Source: Tenodera sinensis | Lineage: Eukaryota > Arthropoda > Insecta > Mantodea > Mantidae | Assembly: GCA_030765045.1 (NCBI GenBank) | Contig: CM060965.1 | Span: 155,133,374 to 155,197,373, forward strand | DNA length: 64,000 nt | Direction of reading: 5' to 3' | Shown: positions 23,896 through 35,376 of the stretch, in pieces | Position numbering within the stretch: position 1 is the first letter of the stretch | How the letters are laid out: each line of letters opens with the position of its first letter | The notes under the pieces: model-generated | Database searches by the model: none | Seen by the model: only the letters and a program-made list of their open reading frames with translations | Told to the model about the DNA's origin: nothing | Program-made: the position numbers and the translations under genes

Positions 23896-25414
23896 CGTGT
23901 CGTTTTATCTCTTTATAATATAGTATAGATATAGATGTATAGCTCTCGTGCACAATTGGTATGTAAATTTGCTACGCGAAATAGCACAAGGAAGAGCTTA
24001 TGATTACATAATACCACTGGTTTTACATCTAACATCGCAGAAACCTATGCAAAGCGATAAACATTACACTTCGGAAAGAAGACTCATTTGAAAAATTCTA
24101 ATTTTAAATACTACTAAAGTTTTCCGTGGAAAGCATTTATAGTCTAAAGATGTCCACCTTAGAGAGCTAAATAATGATTAGTCAAAAGCTTGCTTCTTAT
24201 GAAAATTCAAGCCATGATTTCATTCGACAAGCCAGTATTCTTAACTTGCAATATTTCAGTATCTATTTCATATATAGAGGTGATAACTTATCACATACCA
24301 ATTATCACTTGGTCACTCTTTTGTTTAGTCAGTTTGTCTCCAACTGTATCCAAAAACCGCTGCAAAACAATTTACTACTCGTAAACATAACAATCCATTA
24401 ACAATCAAAAAGCACTCTATTTCAATTTGACAACTGTATTTCTAACTCTTTTTATTTTAATTTTAATATTTTTCTAGAAAAAAGGTTATTTGTTAATGTT
24501 AAAAATACAGTGAGATTTATTTGGGATTATAGACAAGTTTTCCGTTATAACAAAAAGAGACGGTCCAAATACATGTAATTCTTGGGTTTCGTTTTCCTCA
24601 GTTGGCAATGCTGAGTAAGTCAACCTGCACTAATAGAAGTAAAATTTTAGGCTTTTTTTATGGAATTTAAAATTTCCTACTCATATCTTTGCGATATAAT
24701 ATTTAAATTCATGTTTAGTTTATGAAATAACCCAGATAAATGTTATTCGACGGAACAAGAATAATTTAATCTCTGCTCTATTTTAAAATCTAGACGTATA
24801 TCTGTAAATGGCACAAACACACATACAGGTATCACTCTATGGCATGGTTATCAAAAAATAAACTCCCCGACAGAAAACTGCATATTTCCTTTCGACGATC
24901 TAATTTTCACCATTTTCTGGAAAATAATGTACACAGTAGATACGTCCGTTTGAATGGCAGCTGATGTTGACTAACACAAACGGTTGATGGAACTGCCTTG
25001 TTATGAAATTGAGGATAACTTGAGTAAAGAACAAACCACAGCGACAACGCAACAATTTACGATATTAGCTGATGCGCTTTGCTGGGAGAAAGAGATATAA
25101 TAATACCGTTATTTAATATTCATTTTCATCGGTATCATTTGCTTTTAAATCCTGTTTTATTGACCTAATAGGTTTACTGAAATACACCCTCAAAACTTAC
25201 GCTTTATGCAATTCATTATAGCTCCAGATTTAACCTTATTATATCACAGCGACAAAATGCGCTTTTGTGCAGTTTTGACCAGAATGAGTTGTGAGTGCTA
25301 TTTTATACTCGTTGAAAGCCTTTGATTTAGATTGCACCACAACAAAACACCGTTTATAGAAGCACACTTTATTTTCTCTATCAAGAGTACAGAGGTTATT
25401 GCATTCCATCCAAC
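23896..25414. other. Unassigned AT-rich sequence
   Basis: No recognised gene. Two overlapping frames at 24174-24401 are not supported by any motif. Confidence 0.5.
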
Positions 25415-26070
25415 AATACGATATCGAAATTGCACTGGAAGTACACGTTTTAGAGTTCCCTGAATCTAGAAAAAAAAAAAAAAAAGCATTTCCAGAAAAC
25501 GGCTCTGTATGTGTAAGTGAAAGTGTACATGTGTGCAATCAGCGTAACTTCAAAACCAATAGTCCATTAAACGCCAAACGTGGTACTACGTTTGGCATCT
25601 TCAGAAAAAAATCTGTCCAACACAAATTACCTTTACATGGAAATAATTTCCAAAGCAATTCTTTTCGAAAACGCCTCTAACGATTTTGATAAAAATGTCA
25701 TGACAACCGAAATGTATATATTGAATTTTCTGAGAAAAGCCTCTTGAGTTTTCTTCATTCTGGTTGAATTTTGAATGACTGGTAAACCACATGAGCTAGA
25801 AAGTCCTACTGAACAAAAAATATAGACCTCGTTAATGCACACAATTTATGTCAAATAATTTTGAAGCATTAAACATTTCCAAGGTATTCCATGTTATTGG
25901 CTTGAATTGTCAAATGTTTTAAATTTTTTTGGAGTGTAAAACTTCTATTCGTTTTTTTTCCCCTGGTGATTGTGCAAAGAGAAACAATTTAAAAGCAATA
26001 AGGTTTATAAGAGTAGTTTGTTGAGCAATGAGTGGAGAAAATAATGTGAATGTAGTGCATGAGAAACATT
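25415..26070 (+). mobile_element. Family A, diverged long copy
   Basis: Carries a GAAGTACACGTTTTAGAG start, a poly-A in place of the usual A-rich spot at 25471-25485, CCTTTACATGG, CTCTAACGATTTTGA, TTGAATTTTCTGAG and CATTTCCAAGGTATTCC. It has a degraded 3' end, GTGGAGAAAATAATGTGAATG. The terminal inverted repeats are too diverged to pair. Frames within it are incidental. Confidence 0.8.
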
Positions 26071-26110
26071 TTCCTTTTTTAGACTATGAAGCTTTTATTT
26101 AAATGTTCGT

Positions 26111-26543
26111 GAAACTTCTTGCTAGCGGCAGCATCGTGGCCGAGCGGCTAGACCGTCCGCCTATCATCAAGGCAGTCCGGGTTCAATCCCAGGGACCAAC
26201 ATGTGATATTTGTGGTGGACGAAGCTGTGTCCGGGCAGGTTTTAACCGGTTTCCTCCGCCACTCATTCTACCAGCTGATTAAATATTACCTTTCCAACCA
26301 TCCATTTTGCCTGCATTTCATATCATCATCTTCCTCACTATCATACCTGGTGCTTGGCTGACCACCCGCTTCCAGTCTTCACTCTGTCCGGTCCATAGGT
26401 TCCTGTGCTCCCCGACAGGCGTCTGACCCTTGGCACGAGCTTGTAAGACCTAGGGAGTGTAATTCCTCCATATGGGGAGAGTAATCACATGAAGAAGAAG
26501 AAGAAGAAGAAGAAGAAGAAGAAGAAGAAGAAGAAACTTGTTG
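26111..26543 (+). mobile_element. tRNA-derived SINE, family a, copy 2, with (GAA)n tail
   Basis: The body (26122-26532) begins with a well-kept tRNA-like head: GTGGCCGAGCGGCTAGA (A box) and GTCCGGGTTCAATCCCAG (B box), similar to Ser/Leu-type tRNAs. It continues with CATACCTGGTGCTTGGC and CTTGTAAGACCTAGG. It ends in GTAATCACAT plus (GAA)n. GAAACTTCTTG at 26111-26121 and GAAACTTGTTG at 26533-26543 are an 11-bp target duplication with one mismatch. This is the best-preserved copy of the family in the window. Confidence 0.93.
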
Positions 26544-26907
26544 TAAAATTAATAAAATGTAAAAGACTACTTTTCCTTGTTTATTGGTGTAGTTAGTAAT
26601 GTCATTAATTGTTTTTCATATAATACACTAAAATTGGTGAATCGTAGAATGCTAGTTAAACATTTATATATACCAGGTGGCCCAATTCATGAGTGCAAGT
26701 AATGTTTCATTGGAATTTGTTCGTTTGCTATTAATGTCATTGTTGTATTTTATTATTATTCCTATTATTAGTAGTAGCAGTAGTAGTACTAGTAATACTC
26801 GTAGTATTATCTATTGTTTTTATTTTTGTAATTATTGTTATATTATTTTATTTTTGTTAGTATATTAGTATAGCACTATGCTTATCATCAGCATTACTAT
26901 AGCTATG
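26544..26907. other. Unassigned; low-complexity lead-in
   Basis: AT-rich. From about 26750 it becomes a patchwork of ATT and AGT triplets leading into the pure array at 26908. Confidence 0.6.
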
Positions 26908-27206
<299 letters not shown>

Positions 27207-27537
27207 CATGAGTATCATAATGATTAGCTTTATTGTACTTAGTTTTGGTATTGTCATTATTATGTCAAAATTGTCCTTTTGTTAGTGCTGTGGTTTATTA
27301 TTATGATATTTTCATCCAAAGAAATCTGACTAGGAGAAAGACAAATCCGATAACTTTGGACTCTAGAATACCACACAAGCTGTTCATACCCAGTGAGGAT
27401 TGTGAGGGGCCCAGTAGTGCATGTTGCGTCAATTCATAGTGGCATTGTTGCTGAAATAATATTCATCACTTCAAAGAACACTTTCGAGAAAGTCAGGGGT
27501 GTTACACTCGTGCACTGTTCAACACTATTGGCAAAAT
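27207..27537. other. Unassigned sequence
   Basis: No recognised feature between two AAT-type arrays. Confidence 0.5.
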
Positions 27538-27693
<156 letters not shown>

Positions 27694-27779
27694 CTAATCC
27701 GTAATCTTAGACGATAGTACTATATACAGGAGTGAGTTTACGCTGTTATTGTCTATTATCGCTTAGCGTACGTAGGGTT

Positions 27780-28058
27780 ATCTACTTACGCCGAGCCCGC
27801 CTCGATAGCGTGATGGTTAGCGTGTCTGCCTCACGTTCAAGAGGTCGCGAGTTCGAATCTCGCTTAGGGTAAGTTATCCGGGTAAGGTTTTTTTCCGAGG
27901 TTTTCCCTACCCTGAGAAGACGAATGTCGGGTAACTTAAAGCTCCATGGACCTCGGGCTCATTTGAGCATCATTTCACCCGTCGTCCGATATGACGCAAT
28001 GTTGGAGGACGTTAATTGAAAAAAAAAAAAAAAAAAAAAAAAAATCTACTTACGCCGA
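27780..28058 (+). mobile_element. tRNA-derived SINE, family b, with perfect 15-bp TSD
   Basis: The body (27795-28043) starts with GCCTCGATAGCGTGATGG and GTTAGCG (A box region). GCGAGTTCGAATCTCGC (B box) follows. The central part has TTTTTTTCCGAGGTTTTCCC and AGACGAATGTCGGG, and the 3' part has GAGCATCATTTCACC and GACGCAATG. The tail is about 25 A. ATCTACTTACGCCGA is duplicated exactly at 27780-27794 and 28044-28058. The perfect target duplication and intact tail point to a recent insertion. Related copies lie at 54383-54557 and, in part, 44250-44600. Confidence 0.97.
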
Positions 28059-28094
28059 TGCTGGATTAAGTGGGCCACCTGGTATGTATATATA

Positions 28095-28335
28095 CATCCC
28101 CAACCCCAAACTAACTTCACATGGAAAGTTTTTCGAAAATATTTGTTTTTTTTTTTTTTTTTTTTTTTTTTGAAAAATGAAATGCACATTGCATTTTCTG
28201 GGAATACCTCTGGAGTCTGAAAGAATGGTAAACCGTAAGAGATACCTACATGGATAAAATATTTCTGTGCAGGAAATATAGATCTTGTCCAAGTACACAG
28301 TTTATCCCAGATGAATATTTTTATAGGGTTGACTA
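28095..28335 (+). mobile_element. Family A, central part with a T-run
   Basis: Has TTCACATGGAAAGTTTTTCG, then a 26-nt T-run (28146-28171), then GCATTTTCTGGGAATACCTC, GGTAAACCGTAAGAGATA and ATATAGATCTTG. Both ends are missing. Confidence 0.8.
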
Positions 28336-29465
28336 TTTGTAAGACATTGCCTTTTATTGGTCTGAAGAACGTTAGTGGAAATTTTCCTAACTCTGTCATT
28401 ATTTTTATGAGACAGAAGAAAAGAAAGATAAAATGTGGGAGAAATGTCCATAGTGTTTGTTATGCAGGGATATTTAAGAGGCATAGTGTTTTAAAGGTTG
28501 ACATCCAGAACCGGTGTTCAGATTCCTAAGTGTGCACTTTTAAATATAGTACATGTTTTGCAGTAGAATAAAAAAAAGTTATTTTATAACCAAAATGCTA
28601 AATTGGCAATTTCACCATACGTTAAATATAAGATTGTGTTGGTTATGCTGTAATGGAAGTGTCTGTGTGGCAGATCATGAGCAAGGCCGGGCGGATTAAA
28701 TGGAAACCTAACTCTCCTGGACAGTGGGGTGGAAAACAAAACGGTGCTTTATTTAACAGTAGGATAAGGCTGCTGATGTGTGCAGGACTGAGCCACGCGA
28801 TTACCTTGTATGTTTTGGCTGCGAGGGTGACATTTTTACTGCTTTAACTGCTTTCATTTCCCTTAATTCATTGGTGACAATAGATATATAGACTTTTCAG
28901 TTGCAAAAACAGCCCTAACAATCAAGGCAACTGTTTTTTGCACTACCTGCAGATCCACGAACAAATGGTTTTATTTAAGGGAAACATTTACTGAGAACTA
29001 ACTGTCCTATTTGATAAACTATTTGCCTTGCAGCTCCCATTCGGTGGATGTGATTACAGTGTAGAGTGAATCCATCTGTTATGTCAGACAGTAAATAATG
29101 TGATAAATAGACTTGTATATCTTAACCTCCTGCGTCCTGAGATCACAATACTAGTGTTAAAATTATTTTGTGCATAATGAGTTTCTATGGGCCAGAATAA
29201 AACAAAAATGCAACAAAACAAAATATGATGGGGCCTAAAATGACATCAACCAGCTACAAATTTTAGGTGGATCAATATGTGCTATTAAGTATAAAAAGAA
29301 CAAGAATAATAAAAATATAAAATTTTGTTTTTGGGGGAGGGGGTTGGGATTCAGGGGGTTTTTAGGGGTAGAATTATATATGATACCTCGGGACATCATT
29401 AAGTTGTTATGGGGTTTTTAATTTTACCATCGATACAAGGTAGACAGGAGAGAGAAAACAAAAAA
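28336..29465. other. Unassigned sequence
   Basis: No recognised gene. A G-rich tract lies at about 29330-29370. Confidence 0.5.
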
Positions 29466-30322
29466 TCTGATGTGTTGCACTCACATGACTTTCTCTACTC
29501 TTGTACTAACCATTCTAACAAACTCTTATTCCTATATTTCCATGTTAGTTAACATAAACATTCGTACAAATTATCTTATTGCTGATGTCCTTGTAGGTGC
29601 AAGGGAGATATTAGAATATAGAAGGCTTTGTGCGACTGTCAAATCTTTTTGACCTTCGAGATTCCGTTCTCTTTGCACGATTAACATAAAAAAATTAACA
29701 ACGTTGTTGCATTTCGCTAAAGTTCTAAGTTTTCCGAAACTCACACATATAACAAGGAATATCTCCGAAATAGTTCACCCTACAATAAAATTTATTGAGA
29801 CATGAGTTGTGTTTTTTACCAAGATCTACATTTTTTGTATAGTATAATTTGGTCTATCTCTAACGGTTTACGAGTTATGGAAAAGTCGTCCAGAATATAT
29901 ACGACTACAGGGGCTATAGCCAGAAAATTCAATATATACATTTCATTTGCCATAAAAATATCTCAAACATATGGCATTTTAATCAAAATCGTTAGAGCCA
30001 TTTTCAAGAAAATCAAAATTTTCCAAAAATTTTCCATGTAAAGGGTAGTTTAGGGTGGGGGTATTTTCTTCAAAATCTTCGTGTCACATCCTTGAACGAC
30101 ATTAAACTTAAATACCAACTTTGGTTTTTAATCTAATTTTCGTTTTTGAGTTATGCTGTCCACAGACTGACAGACTGACACACAGACACACACACGAACC
30201 TTTTTCTAAAAATGCTTTTTTTGGATTCAGGGGGCCTCAAAACATATATTTCCTGTGAAATCTCGACATCGAATTTTTGGGTGGAATACAATACTTCCCC
30301 TACTTACCAGTAGAGAAAGTAA
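29466..30322 (-). mobile_element. Family A, complete reference copy (857 bp)
   Basis: On the minus strand it begins with ACTTTCTCTACT (30309-30320 as AGTAGAGAAAGT). A CTGT/GTGT microsatellite follows (30165-30195). The element then runs through about 650 bases of non-coding sequence to the inverted partner (29488-29499). After that come a 5-bp-stem, 7-nt-loop hairpin ATGTG...CACAT (29470-29486) and the end CAGA. The flank on the hairpin side is T-rich (AAAAA on plus). No target duplication is seen. The longest frames are under 80 codons and are not conserved among copies, so it is non-autonomous. Confidence 0.93.
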
Positions 30323-30750
30323 TATGAGCATAGAATGCAGAAGGTATCACACATGGTACCACTGGCCTTGATGAGTTTAACACATTCACAGAGCGAGAAA
30401 AAATCTAAAACCTGAGGTATCATTATGATACCAAAGGATGTAGGAGACTAATGGTACTCCGCTTTGTGTTGTCCTACCCTTTTTGCTTTCTTTTTCGAGG
30501 CGTTCTTAGAGGTCCTTTTATTAGTTCCGTTTTAATACTATACACTACGGCTTCTGAACACCCATAGCCTTACCATATTGATACCTGAAGAAAAAAAATA
30601 ATCTAACAGATTCATAATTATTTGACGTTCCTTACTTCTTAATTTACCAATATATCCTCTCTTTCTAGCTTCTCCCTCCAGAACTACAAATATTTACGGA
30701 AAATGTTAAATAAATAACGTAACAACACTTCACAGGTTCCATACAGTATA
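30323..30750. other. Unassigned sequence
   Basis: No recognised feature. Confidence 0.5.
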
Positions 30751-30809
30751 AACACATACACAGACACAGACACACACACACACACACACACTCACACACA
30801 CACACACAC
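30751..30809. repeat. (CA)n microsatellite, interrupted
   Basis: About 59 bases of CA with GACA and CTCA interruptions. Not accompanied by family A blocks. Confidence 0.93.
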
Positions 30810-32050
30810 TTCGTTAGTAACTGATGTTAACTTTTATTGCTGCCTTCTGTGTCACGCTTGACACCTTTTAACAGAATAAGAGAATACCTATTGTTTGTCT
30901 TATACGATGAAAGGAAGAGGTTACAGGCTTCTGTTTTTTTTAAAAAACTATCTCTAACCCTCCTCAACATTTGCTCTCGCTTTGTCCCCGATGTAAACTC
31001 AGTAATAAAAAAGTTTCCCACTGCGTAACTTTTGCAGTGCACAGATGTAAAATTTTCCAAAAATATTTAATTTCAAAAATTGTAACACTTAACAGAGTAA
31101 ACATAGAGAATTCAAAGTAGGCAGGTGGCAGCACTATAGTTTACTCTAGCTAAGAAAAAAATATAAACGTAGTCTATCAGTTAGTTTATTAGTGCGTGAT
31201 GAGTATAGAAACAGCAAATATCGGAGTTTTACTGAAAAAGTATGCCTCCTTATTAGGTAGTATTGTTACCGTTGTATTTATTGGTTGGTGTGATAATGTA
31301 CGCATTGTGCACACGAGAAGGATGAGTTTTGAACGACACATCAATTCAAGCCTTGCTCTATAGGCAACCAGTCACTCGTACCGGTGAAGCGCGTACACTG
31401 TGTGGCAGGAGCTGCTAGGCTCTGGCTTTGCGGAGAACAGAGGAAACGCTATTACAGTAACATTGACACAAAAGCACAACCTTCCTTTGAATTCATTGTG
31501 CAATAGTGTTATGAAAATGACAAATTAAATCATAAAATGGGCACTGTATGTCAAACTTATGTTTCGAGAGAAATTGTAGAGGTATAAGGTATTTCCAAAC
31601 ATGGAATGAAGAATATATAACTTTAATAGTGCCAACGTATTTTTAAAATTCTAAAAATATAATTTGCTTTCTATTGGACTATTGTATACATTTTCTTCTC
31701 AGATATAGTAAAGATGAAGATAAAGATAGCCCAACAGATTCCATTGGGCAAGGGCCTCTCACAGCTTGCGAGGCTATTGAATTCACAGGGTGAATTAGTT
31801 CCTGTGAAGTTTCCTTTTCGAATTAATTGGTATGATACAGAGAAATCCAAAAACATGAGAAGAACTACGCGGTGTTTTTCTACTGCGCAAACGGAAACAC
31901 ATTAGCAGCAGCTGCTGTACACAAGGTCACGCGGTTGACTTGTTTTTCTCTGCTCTGGAAGTGCAGTATAGAGGTGACGGTGATATCATGTGGTTGAATT
32001 ATTACAGCATGCTTTATTAGTTTGTCCAGTGCTTAGTCGTAAAGCATATT
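30810..32050. other. Unassigned; possible 5' region of the adjacent transposon
   Basis: No gene recognised. Short overlapping frames at 30827-31060 and 31671-31905 match nothing I know. The GC-richer patch at 31370-31450 could belong to the element that carries the transposase ORF at 32051, but I found no partner for its candidate right terminus. Confidence 0.4.
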
Positions 32051-32363
32051 ATGGCCCAGCATTTGTTTTCTACTCCACAGCGTGTATTTATTTATGGTTC
32101 GCATGTGTTAACTCAGTCGCCTCACCAAGTGAAAGTGCGATTTGCAGAAAGATTTCCAGGTGATCTGCGATTTCTATCTCTGGGGAAGCATAAAGTGTAC
32201 AAGACATACCCACACACTCTGGAAGAATTAAAACAAAATATTGACCAGGAAATTGCCAGCATTTACACTATGGCAAGTGGTGGATAGTTTCCTAAAGGGG
32301 TGCCAAAAATGTATGGACGACGGTGGCCAGTTTCATCTCTTATTTAATAACATTAGTAAGTAA
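32051..32363 (+). pseudogene. Mariner-like (DUF4817-type) transposase, internally deleted
   Basis: An intact 78-codon frame (32051-32287) joins two far-apart parts of a transposase. Residues 1-37 (STPQRVFIYGSHV and then VKVRFAERFPG) resemble the N-terminal helix-turn-helix called DUF4817, which has Q-R-x-F...R-R-F-x-x-x-(F/Y)-P. Residues 45-72 (GKHKVYKTYPHTLEELKQNI) resemble the segment after the DDE core. After a frameshift the last part continues as FLKGCQKCMDDGGQFHLL, the usual C-terminal C-x-x-C...G-G-x-F tail, up to 32363. The whole catalytic DDE core is missing. CTTTTGGATCACCC at 32485-32498 is a candidate right terminus. Confidence 0.75.
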
Positions 32364-32599
32364 CGCTTTGAAAAGTAGTTTTAAACATGTTGTATGGGCT
32401 TATCCGCGCTGTTCTATACAGCGGCAGTCGGCAACGAGCGCCGAGGACGTGTACAGATAGAACACAGCACAGCCGGTTCACAGTCTTTTGGATCACCCGT
32501 TAATTTAAAAACTCACTAACGTACACATCTCTCTGTCTCTTACCACTCTTATGCAATCATCACCAATCACTTCACTCACTTCACTAAATTCTTATGCTC
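32364..32599. other. 3' flank of the deleted transposase
   Basis: GC-richer sequence up to about 32500, including GGATCACCCGT. Read on the minus strand, GGGTGATCCAAAAG would be a plausible terminal motif of a mariner-like element. No left partner was found, so the boundary is unproven. Confidence 0.4.
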
Positions 32600-32898
32600 A
32601 TCTCTGACGCGATAGTACTGTTTCTTTTCCCCATCTAGGATCCTACGTTGCCGTGTCACCTATTTTGAGACATTCTAGCCACGTGTCCCGCCCATCTCTA
32701 TTTAAATGTACTTGCGCTTTTAGTGGCATCCTCCATTCCACTTCCTAGCCCCTTATTTCGCACTTTATCCGTGAGTTTGATCTCTAATATCATCCTCTCC
32801 ATTTTCCGCTGGCATATCTGAATCATCTCGATCTGTTTTGCTGTGTATGTCCAAGTGTGGCTACCATACAGAAGCTTTAATTGGATTATGGTACTTCA
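32600..32898 (-). pseudogene. LINE RT C-terminal fragment
   Basis: On the minus strand one frame reads LKLLYGSHTWTYTAKQIEMI and CQRKMERMILEIKL, then reaches a stop. A shifted frame then gives RWAGHVARMSQNR, and a third gives RQRRILDGEKK. The LLYGS-x-T-W and Q-R-K-M-E-R and W-A-G-H-(I/V)-A-R-M motifs are classic for insect LINE C-termini. At least two frameshifts make it dead. An LTR-like repeat begins within 30 bases of its end. Confidence 0.85.
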
Positions 32899-32925
32899 GG
32901 TGGGAAGCGATATTCAGAAATATAT

Positions 32926-33458
32926 TGTAACAAAACGGCAATATCCATATTCCTGTTGCTTTTCTATCACTGTCCTCTAAATTTTTCTAAAAGTGCACAC
33001 TTTTCTTTTCGTTAACACAGTGAGTCATTTCTGCTATCACAATCGCTCTTCTGATAATCTGTCTCAGTCTTTCAATATGTTTCTCCAGTTTCAATGTCCC
33101 TTATATCTTGACAAGTATAATACAATCACTCGACAACACATATGTACTCACTAACAGGCTGGCCGACACACTCTTGTAACTAAAAACTAACTGCACACGG
33201 TGACTTGCACAACTCAGCTCTATACTAACTCTACTCGAACTAACTCTATTTGGACTCAAAACTACTCCTGGAGTCCCCGCGTTTTCTCTTTATACTGGAG
33301 CCGATGTCACGTGACCTTTCGAGAACCCTCTATACACATGTGCAATGATGACTCAACGAGAATCGGTGAAGGCTCTCGACTCCTTTCTTTTGTGCTTTAC
33401 CTCCATCATTGTTTATGATCACGTACGCACTGTCGCTAGCCGTATCCAAGGTCACGAT
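32926..33458 (-). repeat. LTR-like dispersed repeat, copy 2
   Basis: Homologous to 8687-9199 in the same orientation. In this copy a good minus-strand TATA-like TATAAAGAG lies near 33286-33294, about mid-element, as expected for an LTR promoter. The GTTACA end is preserved. The outer end near GGTCACGATA is less certain. The two copies are clearly diverged, so neither is recent. No internal retrotransposon region lies next to it. Confidence 0.55.
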
Positions 33459-33732
33459 ATTTAGTCTTTGCAAATAATACCAGTGAAAATCCAAAACAAG
33501 CTTGTAGAAAATATTATTTTTTCCTGTTGGTGTGGTATACTTTAGCTGTATGATTCAGGTACAAAAGCCCATATGCATTTAACGTAGAAGTTGTGGAGTT
33601 ATCAAGGGTCAGAGTAGTACAAGGTGGTTCTATTGTGATTGGCAGTTACTTATGCGTTTTCGGCATACTTTGTAATCTGGCAGGAATGTATACTATAGAT
33701 ATATCGTCGCAGTTAGACATGGTCAGTCTGGA
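33459..33732. other. Unassigned sequence
   Basis: Short AT-rich interval with no recognised feature. Confidence 0.5.
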
Positions 33733-33749
33733 GTGAGTGAGTGAGTGAG

Positions 33750-33780
<31 letters not shown>

Positions 33781-33993
33781 GTGAGTGAGTGATTGAGTGA
33801 GTGAGTGAGTGAGTGAGTGACTGAGTGAGTGAGTGGGTGAGTGAATGAGTGAGTGAGTGAGTGAGTGAGTGAGTGAGTGAGTGAGTGAGTGAGTGAGTGA
33901 GTGAGTGAGTGAGTGAGTGAGTGAGTGAGTGAGTGAGAGAGTGAGTGTTGTTTAAGGGCCCGTCGACAAGTAGGTCATTAGGGTCCGTCGTCA
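33733..33993. repeat. (GTGA)n array with conserved 3' flank
   Basis: About 215 bases of GTGA with an early GATT block, followed by TTTAAGGGCCCGTCGACAAG and TAGGTCATTAGGG. The flank recurs without the array at 50527-50560 and in degraded form at 16577-16617. This indicates a defined repeat family with a GTGA tail or head. A 93-codon minus-strand frame (mostly Thr-His-Ser-Leu) is only the repeat in translation. Confidence 0.93.
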
Positions 33994-34503
33994 AACTGGA
34001 TTATAGATACATCAGCAGCTATATAGTAACTTTAACAATTCTAAGAGATTCAATTATATGTTACTATTTCATATATTAATGTTATTACACTTTCTTATTG
34101 TGAGACATTTTGACCAAATATTTTCTCTAAACTGTCAGTTTTAAAAATCCAGCGACACGTTTAAGTCACGCGTTCGCTTCGTTTTAACCACACTGGTGCT
34201 TTTTTCCCTCTCAATGTTGCGTTTTGTGTGAAATTTATTCCTTATATTTCAGTTTTCTCTGATTTGTTTGTAAATTTTCATACATAATATGATCTAAAGA
34301 TTCAAATATGCATATGATGATTGCTTTATTCACTGTCTCACAAAAAAATAATTTATGCTGAAAAGAAAAGGAATTTTAACACTAACAACTTCAACCAAAA
34401 ATGTATTTCTCTGCAACTAATAGCATCAATCAAATACCTTAATTTATTTTCAGTTTACTTAAGTATCAGACAGTATACTTCCGTGAAAAATGTGACGCAG
34501 TTT
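33994..34503. other. Unassigned AT-rich sequence
   Basis: No recognised gene. A 92-codon frame starting at 34321 runs into the neighbouring family A copy and is not credible. Confidence 0.5.
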
Positions 34504-35376
34504 TTACTTTCTCTACTGGTAAGTAGGGGAAGTATTGTATTCCACCCAAAAATTCGAAGTCGAGATTTCACCGGAAATACATGTTTTGAGACCCCCTGAA
34601 TAAAAAAAAGCATTTTTAGAAAAAGGTCCGTGTGTGTGTCTGTGTGTCTGTCAGTCTGTCAGTCTGTCAGTCTGTGGACAGCATAGCTCAAAAACGAAAA
34701 GTCGGTTAAAAACCAAAGTTGGTATTTAAGTTTAATGTCGTTCAAGGATGTGACACGAAGATTTTGAAGAAAATAGCCCCACCCTAAACTACCCTTTACA
34801 TGGAAAAGTTTTGGAAAATTTTGATTTTCTTGAAAATGGTTCTAACGATTTTGATTAAAATGTCATATGTTTGAGATACTTTTATGAAAAATTAAATGTA
34901 TATCTTGAATTTTCCGGCTATAGCCCCTGTAGTCGTATTTACTCTGGACGACTTTTGCATAACTGGTAAACCGTTAGAGATAGACCAAATTATACTATAC
35001 AAAACAAGTAGATCTTGCTAAAATACACAATTTATGTCTCAATAAATTTTCTTGTAGGGTGAACCATTTCGGAGATATACCTTGTTATGTGTGTGAGTTT
35101 CGGAAAACTTGGAACATTCATGAAATGGGTCATCGTTGTTCATTTTTTTATATGTTACGTGTACAAAGAGAACGGAATCTCAAAGCTTTAAAAGATTTGA
35201 CTATCGCACAAAGCCTACTGTATTCCAATATTCCCCTTGCACCTACAAGGAAATAAGCAATACGATAATTTGTGCAAATGTTTATTTTAACTAACACGAA
35301 GAAGATATAGGAATAAGAGTTTGTAAGAATGGTTAGTACAAGAGTAGAGAAAGTCATGTGAGTGCAACACATCAGA
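34504..35376 (+). mobile_element. Family A, complete plus-strand copy (873 bp)
   Basis: The 5' terminal inverted repeat is at 34506-34517 and its partner at 35343-35354, 12 of 12 bases complementary. The GTGTGT/CTGT microsatellite is at 34628-34676. The hairpin is at 35356-35372 (ATGTG, 7-nt loop, CACAT), and the end is CAGA followed by TTTTT. The 5' flank is also a T-run. It is very similar to the inverted copy at 29466-30322, so these two are probably the youngest pair in the window. Frames inside are not conserved. Confidence 0.95.

Noticed and set aside
26130..26200. tRNA-Ser/Leu gene
   Set aside because: The head is followed by a SINE body shared with two other loci. It lacks the 3' acceptor half and a terminator.
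27801..27866. Functional tRNA gene
   Set aside because: A and B boxes are present, but the acceptor stem cannot pair and a SINE body with A-tail and target duplication follows directly.
29466..30322. Family A as an ordinary TIR transposon or MITE
   Set aside because: The 12-bp repeats are not both terminal: one end has an extra conserved ~22 bases with a hairpin, and no fixed target duplication was found. A SINE is also unlikely, since no A/B boxes or 3' tail are seen.
33713..33994. Thr-His-Ser-Leu repeat protein
   Set aside because: Produced by the (GTGA)n tetranucleotide array read on the minus strand.
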